A stretch of DNA of 64,000 bases, from the NCBI GenBank assembly GCA_016271365.2, contig CM057456.1, positions 1,398,751,001 through 1,398,815,000 of the forward strand, read 5' to 3'. The DNA comes from Neoceratodus forsteri (taxonomy: Eukaryota > Chordata > Ceratodontiformes > Ceratodontidae). Numbering within the stretch: the first letter of the stretch is position 1; the number at the start of each line of letters is the position of its first letter. Shown in pieces: positions 1 through 11,445 of the stretch. The translations under genes and the position numbers were made by a program. Under the pieces are notes generated by a model. That model saw nothing but the letters and a program-made list of their open reading frames with translations, had not been told where the DNA came from and did not search any database.

Positions 1-159
1 TTCACATAGCTATATGTTGAGGTGGAATGGGCCACTTTACCTCTTCTATGCTAGCGAAGTTTAACTTCACTGCATCTCTAGTCATGGAAACCCATAAGAT
101 GTATTCACTCCATAAATACCTGAAATAAGTGATTTTTGTCAATGCTTAGTGGACTCCAA

Positions 160-2790
160 GGTCTCTTCTACCTAAGGTTTGAATACTTTTTGGAAATACC
201 CTACTTGTTGACTGTGGTTTTTATCAACTGGCATGGCAATGATGTGGGCTAATTGAATTAACAGGATTCTAGCCAATAAGTAATTTGTAATATGGTATAC
301 CTGAGGCCAAAGCCACTGGAAATCCAGTTGACTCCCAAGTGTATAAGGCTGCCAGAAATACCTGCACAAAATTCATATGACTGGCGAAAGCAGCTTACTA
401 CAATGACCTTCTAGGAAAGACATAGGGTAGAGGGAGAGAGTTCTGAGACTCTGTAAAATCCCTCTCAGGTAGAGCCTCAAGGGCCCCACCGGACCTTATA
501 GTTACCCCTTCTGCCACTCTGAAAGACCCTAAGGAAATCGCTGATGCTTTTAATGTTGCCTTCATGGACCTCAGCAGTGTTTTGCCACCTGAATATCTGA
601 ATCACACCCTTGCAGGCCAGGCGCACAACCTCAACACTCCAACACCACAGGATAATGTTACCCCACCATTCTACTTCAGGCAAATCTCCCCAGTTGAGAC
701 CATCAATTATCTCAAACGGGTCCTTGGTAAGACCAGAATGGGAAGCAACATGATCAACATGAAGATGGTAGCACTCACATTAAATGAACTTGTGGTACCT
801 CTCACCAAGGTATTCAATGCCTCACTGAGATCTGGCATCTTCCCTGAGAGGTGGAAAGAGGCTCTTGTCACACCTGTTTTTAAATCAGGAGACAGAGCTA
901 ATCTAGCAAACTTCCGGCCTATCTCAATCTTACCCCCTTTCTCCAAAGCACTTGAAAGGGTGGTCTCAGAACAACTAACTGAGTAATAATAATAATAATA
1001 CATTTTATTTGTATGGCGCCTTTCAAAAAACAAGGTGCCTTAACAATAATTAAAATCACAGTGTCAACAGACAAACATCTCAGCAACAAACAATATAATC
1101 AAACTGATACCTAGAAAGGCATAGCCCTCTCTGCCTGCAACAGCATGGTTTCTGACAAAACCACTCCACCATCACCGCGCTAGTGAAGTACACCACTCAG
1201 CTCTATGGGGCCTTGGATTAAGGTTTGGCAGTGGGGTCTATCTTCAAAGACCTCACGAAGGCCTTTGACACAGTCAATCGCCAACTGCTACTGAAATGTC
1301 TCCACACTACAGGACTGCCAATGGACTCTGTGGCCTGGTTCCATAGCTACCTCACCCATATATCTCAGCGGGTCAGGATTGGCAATACAATCGCTGAGCC
1401 CAGGGAGATAAATCTTGGGGTCCCACAAGGTTCCATCCTTGGTCCTCTCTTATTCAGACTCTTCATAAATGGCATGCCTTCCACCTGTCCTGCACAGGCC
1501 TTACTCTATGCTGACGATGCAGTTATCTCCGTCCTAGGGAAAGACCTGGGAACAATTAGCTCAGAACTTCAGCTCAATTTTTGTGCATTAGAAACCTGGT
1601 TCTCAAGGAAAAAACTGCTACTCAACTAGAAAAAGACAAAGAGCATGCTCTTCGGCACCCCACAGAGCAAAATTCGAGGGTTCTCTCTGCATATATTTAG
1701 TTGCGATGGGGAAGCACTAGACCAAGTTAACACATTCAAGTATCTAGGCATTCACCTTGATGACATCCTCTCCTTCACTGTTCATGCTGAACAACTGATA
1801 AAGGCCACTAACATGAAGCTTGGCATCCTGTACAGGCATTGCATCCCTATGACACCAGCTGCCCTGAAACTTGTTACGTGCAGCTCAGTTTTCTCATCTG
1901 TGGATTATGGCCTTGTTATATACAGGGCAGGCACAGACACTGCACTTAAAAGGGTCAAAACCATCCTCAACAAGGCCAGCCACCTGGTCCTGGGAGTATA
2001 CAAAATGACTCACTCTTGTGACCTATACAAGGAAACTGGCTGGCTCCCGCTCCACCTCAGACTCCAATACCAGGCCTGCCTCTTTGCCAAAAAGTCCCTG
2101 TTGGGGTCCATGCCTAGTGCTACTTCAGCCCTCTTTGAGCCTGCACAAGCAACTAAATGCACTAGGAGTGCCTCCAGAGCTGTCCTAACTGTTCCCTTCA
2201 AATGAACCACCCTTGGCCAAAGATCCCTGTCTTACTGTGGCCCAAATGGTTCAATGATCTGCCTGCAGACCTTGCCAACTCCCCCAGACTTTACCAATTT
2301 AAAAATGGGCTTCAATCTCTTCTTGCCAGCAAATCTGTCTGCCAATGTTTCTGTTAACCCATGGCTGCTGTCAGCTAGATCTCACATCCCTCAAGCATTT
2401 CCCTCTCTCACTACCACCCTCTTCTTCCCACATCTGACCACCTCCCCCTCCCCGTCTTCCACTACTACCTCACCTTGACAAAGCCTCACCCTAGCTGCTT
2501 AAACTGCATTTTATGCAATCAGGGAGCACACTGTCTGCACTGTAACCTGATTGTTAAACACTGTACCGCACTTAACTAGTGCAGCATTAATATGTTTCTC
2601 CACAAATGTAGTCTTGTTCCTCCACACCTGTTGTACTCAGCTTAATGTTGTAACCGCACACTAATACTATCTGTAAGTTGATGTCTTTTGTACTGCAATG
2701 TGTCATCACCTGCAATTGTCTTGTATTTTCTGTTGACTTGGAGCCTTTGTAAACAAGCCTCTGGCTCAAAGGTATTAATCCAAATTTGAA
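160..2790 (+). mobile_element. Rex1/L2-like LINE, 5'-truncated, decayed (copy A)
   Basis: A non-LTR retrotransposon remnant on the plus strand. The linker before the reverse transcriptase is readable from about 300. The RT N-terminal part (564-986) includes 'RSGIFPERWKEALVTPVFK' and 'LANFRPISILP'. After a small nested insertion, the RT core resumes with a 'QHGF' block near 1138, 'DLTKAFDTVN' (1249 on), 'GVPQGSILGPLLF', and the catalytic 'YADDA' near 1508. The C-terminal part (1645-2205) carries 'FKYLGIHLDD' and 'SVDYGLVIYRAG'. A stop at about 1627 and frame changes make it dead. An AT-rich tail with ATAAAT lies near 2790. The clade call rests on the general look of the RT; Rex1 versus L2 is not settled. 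Confidence 0.8.
984..1125 (+). mobile_element. Short nested insertion beginning with (TAA)n, inside the LINE RT
   Basis: The RT reading is interrupted between the 'VVSEQLTE' block and the 'QHGF' block by about 130 bases. The insert opens with a (TAA)n run and a 'tttatttgtatggcgcctttc' type motif of a kind common at the 3' ends of vertebrate LINEs and SINEs. It is present at the same place in copy B (about 44259-44400), so it predates the duplication. Confidence 0.55.
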
Positions 2791-3170
2791 ATAAATGTTT
2801 ATTTAAAGGTTACTTAAGCATACGGTACTGTCCCAGGAGACTGACTGGAACTCTGTTTGCATACAGTGCATTTTTATTTATTGAGTTCTGGGAACTGGGT
2901 AAGTCCACTGAGACAATTACAGTCCTTTTTTCAGGGTCGACCCAGAGAATGTAATCATAGGGTTACAGCACAAATTAAATACGTAACAATGTATTTGCAC
3001 CCAAGGAACAATAATAGCGATGGGAGAAAGACATGCATTATTGCTTTGTATATGCTGTTTTTATGTGTTCTTGTATATTTCCTAATGACTTTATGTTAAA
3101 TAAATTTGTACATGTGTCATAATCAGCCCCTGAAGCAAACTAAGGAGGACTAGTGAAACCATCCGAAGGT
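2791..3170. other. Non-coding interval with old repeat remnants
   Basis: An AT-rich stretch between the Rex1/L2-like LINE and the first CR1 fragment. It contains a phrase near 3124-3170 ('cagcccctgaagcaaacta' onward) that looks like the 3' part of a SINE or LINE tail. No open frame is convincing. The same interval is present in copy B at about 46050-46445. Confidence 0.4.
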
Positions 3171-3544
3171 GCCCATAAAGGAACTTTCTGTTACGCTATT
3201 TCCCTGGTCACCCAGTTGAAGAAATCAATCAGATTCACCTGGCATGAACCCCCAACCCATGAATCCAAGCTGCCTTTTGTCTTGTAAACCACTGGATTCA
3301 AGCAAGATACTCCATTATCATTTCCTTGAACAAGGTTTCCATTAATTTCCCCACCACTCATATTAGACTGACCAGCTCATAGTTGATAGCCCCTTCCATA
3401 CTGCCGATCTTATGGGGTAGGACTACATCTGCCCTCCTCCAGCCCTCTAAGACCCCTCCTGTTTCAAGTAAGTCATTGAATAAGGTCATCGGTGGTGCAT
3501 CAAGCACCTCCCTGAGTTCCCCTAGTACCCTTGGGTTTATCCCA
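3171..3544 (-). mobile_element. Older CR1 LINE, RT fragment (host of nested CR1, 3' part)
   Basis: Read on the minus strand this encodes the RT N-terminal region of a CR1 element: 'DGINPRVLGELREVLD', then 'MTLFNDLLETGGVLEGWRRAD' like residues, then 'LVSLISVVGKLM'. It has frameshifts and no intact frame. It continues logically from the fragment at 6254-6700, because the two halves join at the CR1 'KVDKxxGPDG' region. A younger CR1 therefore inserted into it. Confidence 0.75.
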
Positions 3545-3551
3545 TCTGGTC

Positions 3552-6246
3552 ACAGAAACATAGAAACATAGAATTTGATGGCAGATAAGGACCGCTTGGC
3601 CCACCCAGTCTGCCCATTTCCCTACCTAACGGATAAGCTGCAGATCCTAGTTAACCAACAGTGTACTTCCTCCTACCCACTACCCCTAGAATTACCTTAT
3701 GTATGTCCCATGCATTCTTGAATTCCCCCACTGTTTTTGACTCCACAACCTCCACAGGAAGGCTGTTCCATGCATCCGTAACCCTCTCAGTGAAAAAACA
3801 CTTCCTCACATTACCTCTGAGCCATCCTTCTTCTATCTTCAAATTGAGCCCCATTGTTCTTGCACATCTCTTTTTCTGAAAGATGCTACCCTCTTGGACT
3901 TTGTTGATTCCCTTGAGGTATTTGAAAGTTTCTATCATGTCCCCCTGTCCCTCCTTTCCTCAAGGGTATACATGTTAAGCTCCTTAAGTCTCTCTTCATA
4001 TGTCTTCTGCTGCAGACACTGCACTATTTTAGTTGCCCTCCTCTGGACTACCTCCATCCTGTCTATCTCCTTGCTGAGACTGGGTCTCCAGAACTGCACA
4101 CAGTACTCCAGATGGCATCTCACCAGCTGTCTGTACAGAGGGATAACAACTTCCTGTTTTCTTCTGGTGTTGCTTCTTCCTATACATCCCAGTATCCCCA
4201 CAGCCCTCCTTACTGACTTCTCACATTGCTTGCCTACCTTTAGGTCATCTGACATGATTACCCCCAGGTCCCTTTCGATTTTTGTTGTTGTTAGTATCTC
4301 ATCCTCCCCAGAGTGTACTCTTCCCTGGGTTTTTGTTTCCCAGGTGCATTACTTTGCACTTCTTAGCATTGAATCTAAGCTGCCATACATTCGACCATTC
4401 TTCCAACCTTGCCAAGTCCCTTCTCATCCTTTCCACCCCACCCTGTGTATCAACCCTGTTGCAGATCTTTGTGTCATCTGTAAAGAGACATACTTTTCCA
4501 TCCAGTCCCTCTGCAATGTCACTTATAAAGACACTGAAGAGGACCGGTCCTAGAACTGAACCCTGCGGTACCCACTAGTAACCCCCTTTCTTCAGAGTGG
4601 ACTCCATTTACTATTACCCTCTGTGTCCTGTTCTCCAGCCAATACTTTACCCAGGCTACCATCTTGGGACCCACTCCAAGGCTGGCTAACTTGTATATTA
4701 ATCTTTTGTGAGGGACTGTGTCAAATGCCTTCCTAAAGTCTAGGTAAGTCATGTCCACAGCCCCTCCCTGATCTACTACTTTGGTCACCCAGTCAAAGAA
4801 ATCTATTAGATTCATCTGACATGACCTTCCTGCTGTGAATCCATGCTGCCTTGGGTCCTGTACCCCTCTGGCCTCTAGATACTCATCAGTTCTTTCTTTT
4901 AGAAGTGATTCCATCATTTTCCCTATCACTGAGATCAAACTAACAGATCTATAGTTTCTTGGCTCTGTCCTGCTTCCACGTTTGTGAAGTGGAATCACAT
5001 CTGCCCTCCTCCAGTCGTCAGGTACCACCCCATCCTCCCATGATTTGTTAAAGAGGGTAGTCAGTGGTGTCACTAGTTCTACCCTTAGTTTTTTAGAATT
5101 CTGGGATGAATCCCATCAGGCCCCATTGCTTTGTCCACCTTCAGTTTTAAGAGCTCTTTCAGAACTCTTTATTCTGTGAATGGGCTCGTACCAACACCCT
5201 CATCCAGAATGTTTCTGTTGTTTGGTTTAGGTACCTCCCCTTTTTCACTTGTGAATACTAAGCAAAAATATTTGTTTAGTATCTCTGCCTTTTCACAGTC
5301 ACCCTCTGCCCACCCCACCCCCTTCCCTTTATTAAGCCTCACTATCCCTCCCTTGGTCATCCTTAGCTCCCTGATGTACCTATAAAAGGTTGTATCCCCC
5401 CTTAACTGAGTTAGCTACCTATTCCTCAGTTTGTGCCTTTGCTGTTCTGACTGCCTTCCCTGCTTCCTTCTGCTTTAACTGATACAATTCTCTATCCTGC
5501 TCCTTCTGTGATTCCTTGTACTTCCTGAATGCTATCTTTTTCTCCATAACCTTCACTGCCACCTCCTTTGAGAACCATAGTGGTTTTTTGCATCGTTTTG
5601 CTTTGTTTATTTGTTTCACACAAAGGCTTGTTGCCTTAGTGATGGCAGTTTTGATTATTCCCCATTGTTCTTCCACCCCTCCTTCCTGCCCATTTGCTAG
5701 TGCAATCCCTAGGCACTCACCCATTTTGGCAAAGTCAGCCCTCCTAAAGTCCAGGACCTTTGCCTTTGTATGGCTTGACTCTACTGCTGTGTTTATCGTG
5801 AACCATACTGTTCGATGGTCACTAGTTCCCAGATGGCTACCCACTTCTACATCTGTGATCCTCTGTCCATCTCCATTTGAGAGTACCAGGTCTAAGATTG
5901 CTCCTTCCCAAGAGGGTTCCAATACTAGTTGTCTAAGGTATGCCAACTGCAGGGCATCTAGAATGACTCCACTTCTTGATGTGGCTGCAGCAAATGCACT
6001 TCAGTTAACATCTGGCATATTCAGATCTCTCCTTAACAATATCTCCCCTTTTTCTGCCATGCTAAGGATACCTTCTATCATTTCCTTGTCCATTTCCTTC
6101 CCCTGAGATGGGGGTCTATATACAACCCCTCTGCAGATTGTGGTGCCATTGCCTGGCTCCAAGTTGACCCACAGTGCTTCCTCTCCTCCCTGTTTACCCT
6201 TTTGTTCTGTTGCTTTGATTCCTTCCCTTATGTAGAGAGCTACTCC
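3552..6246 (-). mobile_element. CR1 LINE, 5'-truncated, inserted in older CR1 (copy A)
   Basis: Minus-strand CR1 of about 2.7 kb. In coding order: endonuclease beginning at 'RGVALYIREG' (about 6240), 'VVYRPPSQGKE', 'DLNMPDVN' with the preceding G changed to R, 'SDHRTVWF', then the linker, then RT (5073-4519) with 'NYRSVSLISVIGKM', 'QHGFTAGRSC' and 'YLDFRKAFDTVPHKRL'. The C-terminal region (4255-3935 and 3938-3651) has 'RPSLSKEIDRMEVVQRRATK' and 'WNSLPVEVVESKTV'. The 3' end on the minus strand is a 'TTCTATGTTTCT' tail, close to CR1 tails in other vertebrates. Frameshifts and stops inactivate it. It is flanked by TCTGGTC at 3545-3551 and 6247-6253, a candidate 7-base target-site duplication. 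Confidence 0.85.
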
Positions 6247-6253
6247 TCTGGTC

Positions 6254-6700
6254 CCATGGTCTTTGTCCACTTTAACATTAGCAAGTACCTTCAGGACTGT
6301 TTCCTCTTCAAGCGGACCTGTGTCCACCTCCCTGCCTCCCCTACACTGTTCCTACTGCTCCTCTGAGGTCCATTCCCCTCTCCCTTCACTAAGGAGGCCT
6401 GAGCAGAAGTACCTGTTCAAGTTGTCAGCTTTTGCTTGATCCTCCTCTGCATAGTCTCCCTCTGCCATTCTCCTTACCCTCGCTATCCCTCCTCCTGCCT
6501 TCTTCTTCTCGTTTATGTACCTGAAGAAAGTCTTGTCCCCTTCTGTTACCCATTTGGCTATCCTTTCCTCTGTTTGCTCCTTTGCTCCCCTCACTGTCTT
6601 ACCAGCTTACCGCTGTTTTACTTGGTACATGGTACACCTCCCTATCCTCATCTCTCTGCATTTATTTTTACATCCTGAATACCACCCATTTTTCCTTGCA
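6254..6700 (-). mobile_element. Older CR1 LINE, linker and RT start (5' part)
   Basis: Minus-strand coding of the EN-RT linker: 'EQTEERIAKWVTEGDKTFFR', 'ADNLNRYFCSGLLS', then 'GPLEEETVLKVLANVKVDK'. It stops where the younger CR1 begins and resumes at 3544. At its 5' side it is interrupted at 6701 by the 3' tail of another CR1. Confidence 0.75.
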
Positions 6701-7510
6701 GAGAAACATAGAAATTGTCAGCAGATAAGGACTGCTAGGCCCATCTCATCTGCCCTTAAGTCCTATACTTGTTTGTGGCCTCTGACCCTAAGTGGTTAGT
6801 AGTTTCCCATCACTCTTTCCCTCCTCAGGGTTCCCTTGTGCTTATTCCAGACATGGTTAAAACCCTCCACTGTGCTTGCTCCCACCACCTCCTCTGGCAG
6901 GCTATTCCATTTGTCCACCATCCTCTCTGTGAAGAAAATTTTTCTCATATTTTCCCTTAACCTGCCCCCCTCCAATTTTATATCATGTCCACTTGTTCTT
7001 GTGCTCCTTCCGCACTGGAAGATGTCCCCACCCCATACCATGTTAATGCCCTTGAAGTATTTGAATGTTTCTATCACCCCCCCAATTCCCTCCTTTCCTC
7101 CAGTGAGTACATATTGAGGTCCTTTAATCTGCCTTCATATGTCTTGTGGTGCAAGCTATGTTCCATCCTGGATGCCCTTCTCTGGACTGCTTCCACCCTG
7201 TTGATGTCTTTGTGAAGGTGTGGCCTCCGGAAATGCACACAGTACTCTAAGTGAGGCCTCACTGATGCTCTTTTGCAGTGGCATTACTTCCTCCTGCCTT
7301 CTGCTAGTGATACCTCTGCCTGTTTATCCCAGCATGCCAGCCACTTGCCCTCCTTGCAGCCTTTGTGCTCTGTATGGACACTTTTAGGTCATCTGAGATA
7401 ATGATCCCCCGGTCCGGTTTTTCCTTGGTGATTGTCAACACCTCCCCCCATCCCCATCCTGTATGTTTCCCCAGGGTTCCCTCCTCCTCTTTCACCTTTG
7501 AGGCCACTTA
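6701..7510 (-). mobile_element. CR1 LINE 3' fragment, third subfamily (copy A)
   Basis: The minus-strand C-terminal region of a CR1 RT protein: 'IIISDDLKVSIQSTKAARR' (about 7440), 'RPHLHKDINRVEAVQRRAS' (about 7210) and 'WNSLPEEVVGASTVEGFN' (about 6900). It ends in a 3' UTR whose + strand edge is 'gagaaacatagaaattgtc'. It differs clearly from the 3552-6246 copy, so it represents another CR1 subfamily. It carries stops and frameshifts. Confidence 0.75.
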
Positions 7511-7735
7511 CCTAGAGTACCATAATCATCTTTCTTTTCCTCCTGCTTTTGCTCACTTTCTTTAAGCACAGTATGGTTACCTTCAGTATATCTTCCCTTA
7601 ATTTTCTTCACTGTTCTTCTGCCCCTTCCCACAATTTACCCCTGCTATGCTGCATCTAAGGCAGTCTCATATTTCTTTAGAATCCTAAAATCCAGGACTC
7701 TCTCCTTTGTGTGGTTTGCCTTTTTATCCATGCAT
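7511..7735 (-). mobile_element. Probable CR1 EN-linker remnant
   Basis: On the minus strand a decayed reading includes 'KERVLDFRILKKYETALDAA', which resembles the CR1 'VLDFRRADFAKMGE' block after the endonuclease. It could be the 5' continuation of the older CR1 that ends at 6700, displaced by the CR1 fragment at 6701-7510. Stops are frequent and the assignment is tentative. Confidence 0.4.
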
Positions 7736-8340
7736 AGACACTAGAAATAGCTGAAATTTTTATTGGGAGTGGCGTCAGAGCAGACGATTCCCAGCGGCTC
7801 AGACTGGGGCATGCCAGGGCTTTTGAGAAGGAGCACATCGAGGGAGAGAGGTGCCAGTGCTGCATCAGCAGCAGAAGAGGTGGAGAGAGCAGGATTTCCT
7901 GGTGGCTGCAGTCAGCGGCAGGCCAGGGGTGGCAGAGAAGAGGTCGGACAATCAGGAGCCAGGGTGCGAAGTTTCAAATCGCCGCTGGGGATATAAGGGA
8001 CAGGCCCAGCTGCACTCTTCATACAGACACTAGAAGGAGCTGTAATTTTCTTTGGGAGTGGCATCAGAGTGGTTGATTCCCGGCAGCTTGGACTGGGACA
8101 GGCCAGGGCTTTTGAAAAGGAGTGCATCAGGGGAGAGAGGAGCCAGTGCTGCATTGGCAGCAGGAGAGGTGGAGAGAGCAGGATTTCCCAGTGGCTGCAG
8201 TTGGCAGCAGGCCAGGGGTGGCAGAGAAGAGGTCGGCCAATCAGGAGCCAGGGCATGAAGTTTCAAACCATGGCTGGGGATATAAGGGACAGGTCCACCC
8301 GCACTCTTCACACAGATGCTAGAAGGAGCTGTAATTTTCT
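7736..8340 (+). repeat. Tandem 5' UTR monomers of the LINE (2.1 copies, ~290 bp)
   Basis: Units begin at 7736, 8025 and 8315 with 'agacactagaa' or 'agatgctagaa'; the third is cut after about 26 bases. Each full unit is about 290 bp and ends with a promoter-like arrangement. In unit 2 a CCAAT box is at 8237-8241 and TATAAG at 8281-8286, about 40 bases apart. In unit 1 the CCAAT is mutated to ACAAT but the TATA-like motif remains (about 7991). Position upstream of ORF1 and internal repetition resemble the promoter monomers known from mouse L1. That role is inferred here. Confidence 0.75.
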
Positions 8341-8773
8341 TCCCACACCATCCACCCCAGCCCCAACCTCTATTAAATGGGCAGTGGGGGTGGAGCCAAG
8401 GGGGAGGAGTGGCCTGACTTTAGAGGATTTTAAAGAACATTGATAGAGGTTTTGTATTTAAAAAACATTGATCTGATTAAGTAAAGTGTACATGTTAGAG
8501 CAGCTGTGATGGGTGGTGGCTGCTGCTGTGGTGCAAATCATTGGTGAAGGCTCAGTGGTGGCTTTTGTGCAAACAGTTGGTTGGGACACAGTACCTAAGG
8601 GGACAGGCTAAAACTGGTAGTCCTGATTAAGTTGAGGGCACTGGAGCATGGATTATTCGGGAACCTTGTTTTTGTTTTGTTTGTTTGTGAAGGCTGGGAG
8701 AAGGGAAGTACGTATTGTATGTGGGAAATTGCTAGTAAAGTGTTACTGAAAAAGAAGGAAGGAGTGAACAAAG

Positions 8774-9175
8774 ATGCATGATAGAATAGGGATGGGACCT
8801 CAAGTTGCTAGAGCTGGCATCTTTGGGAGGGTGGTTGGATGCACAGGATGCGGGACGGCCATGGTACTAGACTGGGCTTGGAAATTTGGAGGTTGCCCAG
8901 TGTGCCACCAGCTGGCAAAGCTTAGGGTGGAATTGGAAGGAATTCGGAGACAGCTAGGGGAGTGGAAAAGGAGGGGGCATGGGGATGCCTACAAAAATAC
9001 ACAGAGGGCTGAAACCTCGAGCACAAGGGGAGGAAATGGCAGTAGGCTGGGGAACAGGGGCATCCTGGCAGAAAGAGCCCTGAATGCAGGCGTGCCCATA
9101 AAACCAGGCAAGGGGAAGGGGGTGTCAAGGGAGACCCGAGATAGAGGGATTGTATGGGAAGAGGTCCAAGAGTAG
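8774..9175 (+). pseudogene. LINE ORF1, N-terminal zinc-motif region (copy A)
   Basis: An open frame starting at ATG 8774 encodes 'GCTGCGTAMVLDWAWKFGG' followed by 'CPVCHQ'. This is a CX2C...CX2CH arrangement of the kind seen in the PHD-like zinc region of CR1 ORF1. It is followed by a charged, helix-prone stretch ('LAKLRVELEGIRRQLGEW'). The frame ends at a stop near 9175, but the Lys/Glu/Gly-rich coding continues in other frames to about 9700, so frameshifts split one original ORF1. No start upstream in frame is better placed. Confidence 0.6.
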
Positions 9176-9700
9176 CAGGGGGAGAGGGGGCCCAGAATCA
9201 GCAGCAGGAGGACCTGGGAGGAAGGTGCAGGTACAGCTAAGACAGGGAAAGGAGGAAGCTGTGTGGAAACAAGCCAGGCAGGAAGCAGGGACACTGGGGA
9301 AGGGGGCTTCAGCAGGAAGGGAAGTGTAGCAGGGCCCAGAAATGAAGCTCGGAGTACAAGGAACAGAAGGAAAAGCATTGGGGGGAGATGAAATGGAGAA
9401 AGGCACAAGGGTGGGTAGCACCATAGAAGAGCCAGAAAACCAGGATTTGGGTCAGGGAGATGGGCAGGAGGAAGAGAGAGAAAATAGAAAAGCTTCAGAG
9501 GAGGAAAAGGGTTGCACGAAGGAACCAGAGAAACCAGAAAGTGGCCCAGGGAAGTGAACAGATGGAGGATGGGGGGAGGAGGGCTCAGGTAGTTTCGGGG
9601 GGTGAGATAGCAAGGGGAAGGATGAGGAAAAATTGGGAAACATGAGGAGAATAGCAGCAGTGGGGGTGCCCAGGAGGAAAAAGGGGACAGAGTAGTAATA

Positions 9701-10207
9701 GTGGGGGACTCTATTATAAAAGGAGTTACATGGGGCAGAAGGGAAGAGAGAGGGGAGAAAATATGGGTGGAGTGCCTGCCAGGTATGATAGTAGCCAAAG
9801 TTATGCATTGGATCCCCTCAAGGGGGAGGGAAATAGATGAGAAAACTCATCTGATCTGCCACCTAGGCACAAAAGACTTTGCAACGGGCAGCATGATGGA
9901 GGTGCAGGCAAGGTTTGTGGCACTGGCCAGGTTCTGCAGTGGCTTAGACTTTAAATGCCTGTCCTTCTCAGTGGTGCTACCAGTACCAAGGGCCAGCATG
10001 GAGGTGAGGCAAAATATTGAGGAGTTCAGTTACTGGCTTGCAGGTTGGTGTGCCCAGAAGGGGTATGGTGTGATAGGAGATTGGGGTTCAACATGGAGTG
10101 ACAAGAGCCTATATGCCCCAGATAAACTGCACCTAAATGGGGAGATTAAAGCAGTGCTCAAATGTAAACTGGATGATTATGTTGACAGAAGCTGTCATTT
10201 AAACTAA
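9701..10207 (+). pseudogene. LINE ORF1, SGNH esterase domain (copy A)
   Basis: The 168-residue open stretch carries the marks of the SGNH/GDSL esterase domain described in CR1 ORF1. 'MGDSIIKG' holds the block I serine, 'ICHLGTKDFA' sits at the block III position, 'VVLPVPRAS' follows, and 'DKLHLNGE' supplies the block V Asp and His. Block III normally reads GxND; here the Asn is Lys, and copy B has the same change. The start codon shown is only the first Met of the open stretch, since the domain was part of a longer ORF1. It ends at TAA just before the endonuclease region. Confidence 0.75.
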
Positions 10208-10389
10208 ACAAGGGGAGGAGGGCAGGGGAAAGCCCAACTGATGAGGCAAGAGGCGGGGGTAGCAAAAAGCCCTACCCACACAGCCAAAGGGTAAGGGGGT
10301 GAAACATATAGGAAAGGAGGAAAGAGGGGTGTGTAGGGTCATGTGAGCAAACACCAGAAGTCTGGGAAGAAAGATCCCAGATCTAATAG

Positions 10390-11430
10390 TGAAAATGACA
10401 GAGGAGGGCCTTGACATAGTCAGGGTAACAGAAACGTGGTGCCGCCAGGAACAGGGATGGGAAATGGAGATACCAGAGTACAAATTGTTCTGGAGGGACA
10501 GGGAGGAAAAGAGAGGGGAGTTGCACACTACGTAAAGGAAAGTATTAGGGCATCAGAATTGCAGGGTAAGTGGGGAGAGACAGAAGGACTCTGGGCCTAG
10601 TTGTCGGTGGAGAAGGGGGAGTCAGTGCATATGGGGGTGGTGTACACACCCCCAGCACAGCAAGAATCTGTGGATAGAAGCATGGCTGATGAGTTCGTGA
10701 GAATGGCGGTAAGGAGGGAAGTGGTGCTGATGGGAGACCTGAACCTACCAGACATAGACTGGAGCACCCTTTTGGCTGCATCAACCAGCAGCAGGGAAAT
10801 ATTGGCCTCCCCGTAACTGGCCCTCCTAAATCAACTGGTCAGGGAGCCAACCAGGGCAGGAGCTACTCTTGATCTAGTCCTGACAAATGGGGACAAGGTA
10901 GGAGAGGTATCGGTGGGGGAATATCTTAGTGTGAGTGACCACAACAGGGTCAAGTTTAGAATGAGGAACACTGCAGAGGTTCACCAGTCTAGGTTAAAGG
11001 TGCTGGATTTCAAGACAGCAAACTTTGGGAAAATGGGGGAAATAGTGATGAGGGCTTTGCAAGGGGTGGAGGATTTGACGGAGGTGGAGGCAATGTGTGG
11101 AAGGATAAAGGAAGCTGTTGTAGGGGCCACTGACATCTGTGCCAAGAAAGCAAGTAAAAAGAAGAGGAGGAGGAAACCTCAGTGGTATACTAGGGAAGTA
11201 GTAAAAAAGGTAAGGATAAAAAGGAAAGCCTTTAGGAGGTTCAAGAAAACTCAGGCAGAAGTGGACTGGGTAAAATATCAGGTGAGCCAGAGAGAAGCCG
11301 GGGTAGATGTAAGGAGGGTAAAGGCACAGACAGAGGAGCGAATAGCTAGATGGGTCAAAAAGGGGTATAAAACTTTCTTTTGGTATGTAAATGAAAAGAG
11401 GAAGACTAGGCAGGGATTCTCCAGTTAAAA
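10390..11430 (+). pseudogene. LINE ORF2, APE-type endonuclease and linker (copy A)
   Basis: Endonuclease landmarks in order: 'TEEGLDIVRVTETW' (catalytic Glu region, about 10400), 'MGVVYTPPAQQE', 'LMGDLNLPDIDWS' (about 10728), 'RAGATLDLVLTNGD' and 'VSDHNRVKF' (about 10931). A basic linker follows with 'KKKRRRKPQWYTREVVKKVR' and 'AQTEERIARWVKK'. In-frame stops near 10600 and 10815 and frame changes before 10560 break it. Copy B is cleaner here, with one open frame from 53840 to 54637. Confidence 0.75.
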
Positions 11431-11445
11431 ACAAATGAGGGGGAG

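Noticed and set aside
3894..4553. 219-codon plus-strand open frame
   Set aside because: It is antisense to the CR1 reverse transcriptase C-terminal region, whose minus-strand motifs are clear.
7736..8340. Repeats as a CRISPR array or satellite
   Set aside because: There are only 2.1 units of 290 bp with no spacers. The position before a LINE ORF1 and the promoter-like motifs explain them as a LINE 5' UTR.
8989..9798. 269-codon minus-strand open frame
   Set aside because: It is Pro/Leu/Ser-rich and opposite the purine-rich ORF1 of the plus-strand LINE. It is a composition shadow with no domain.
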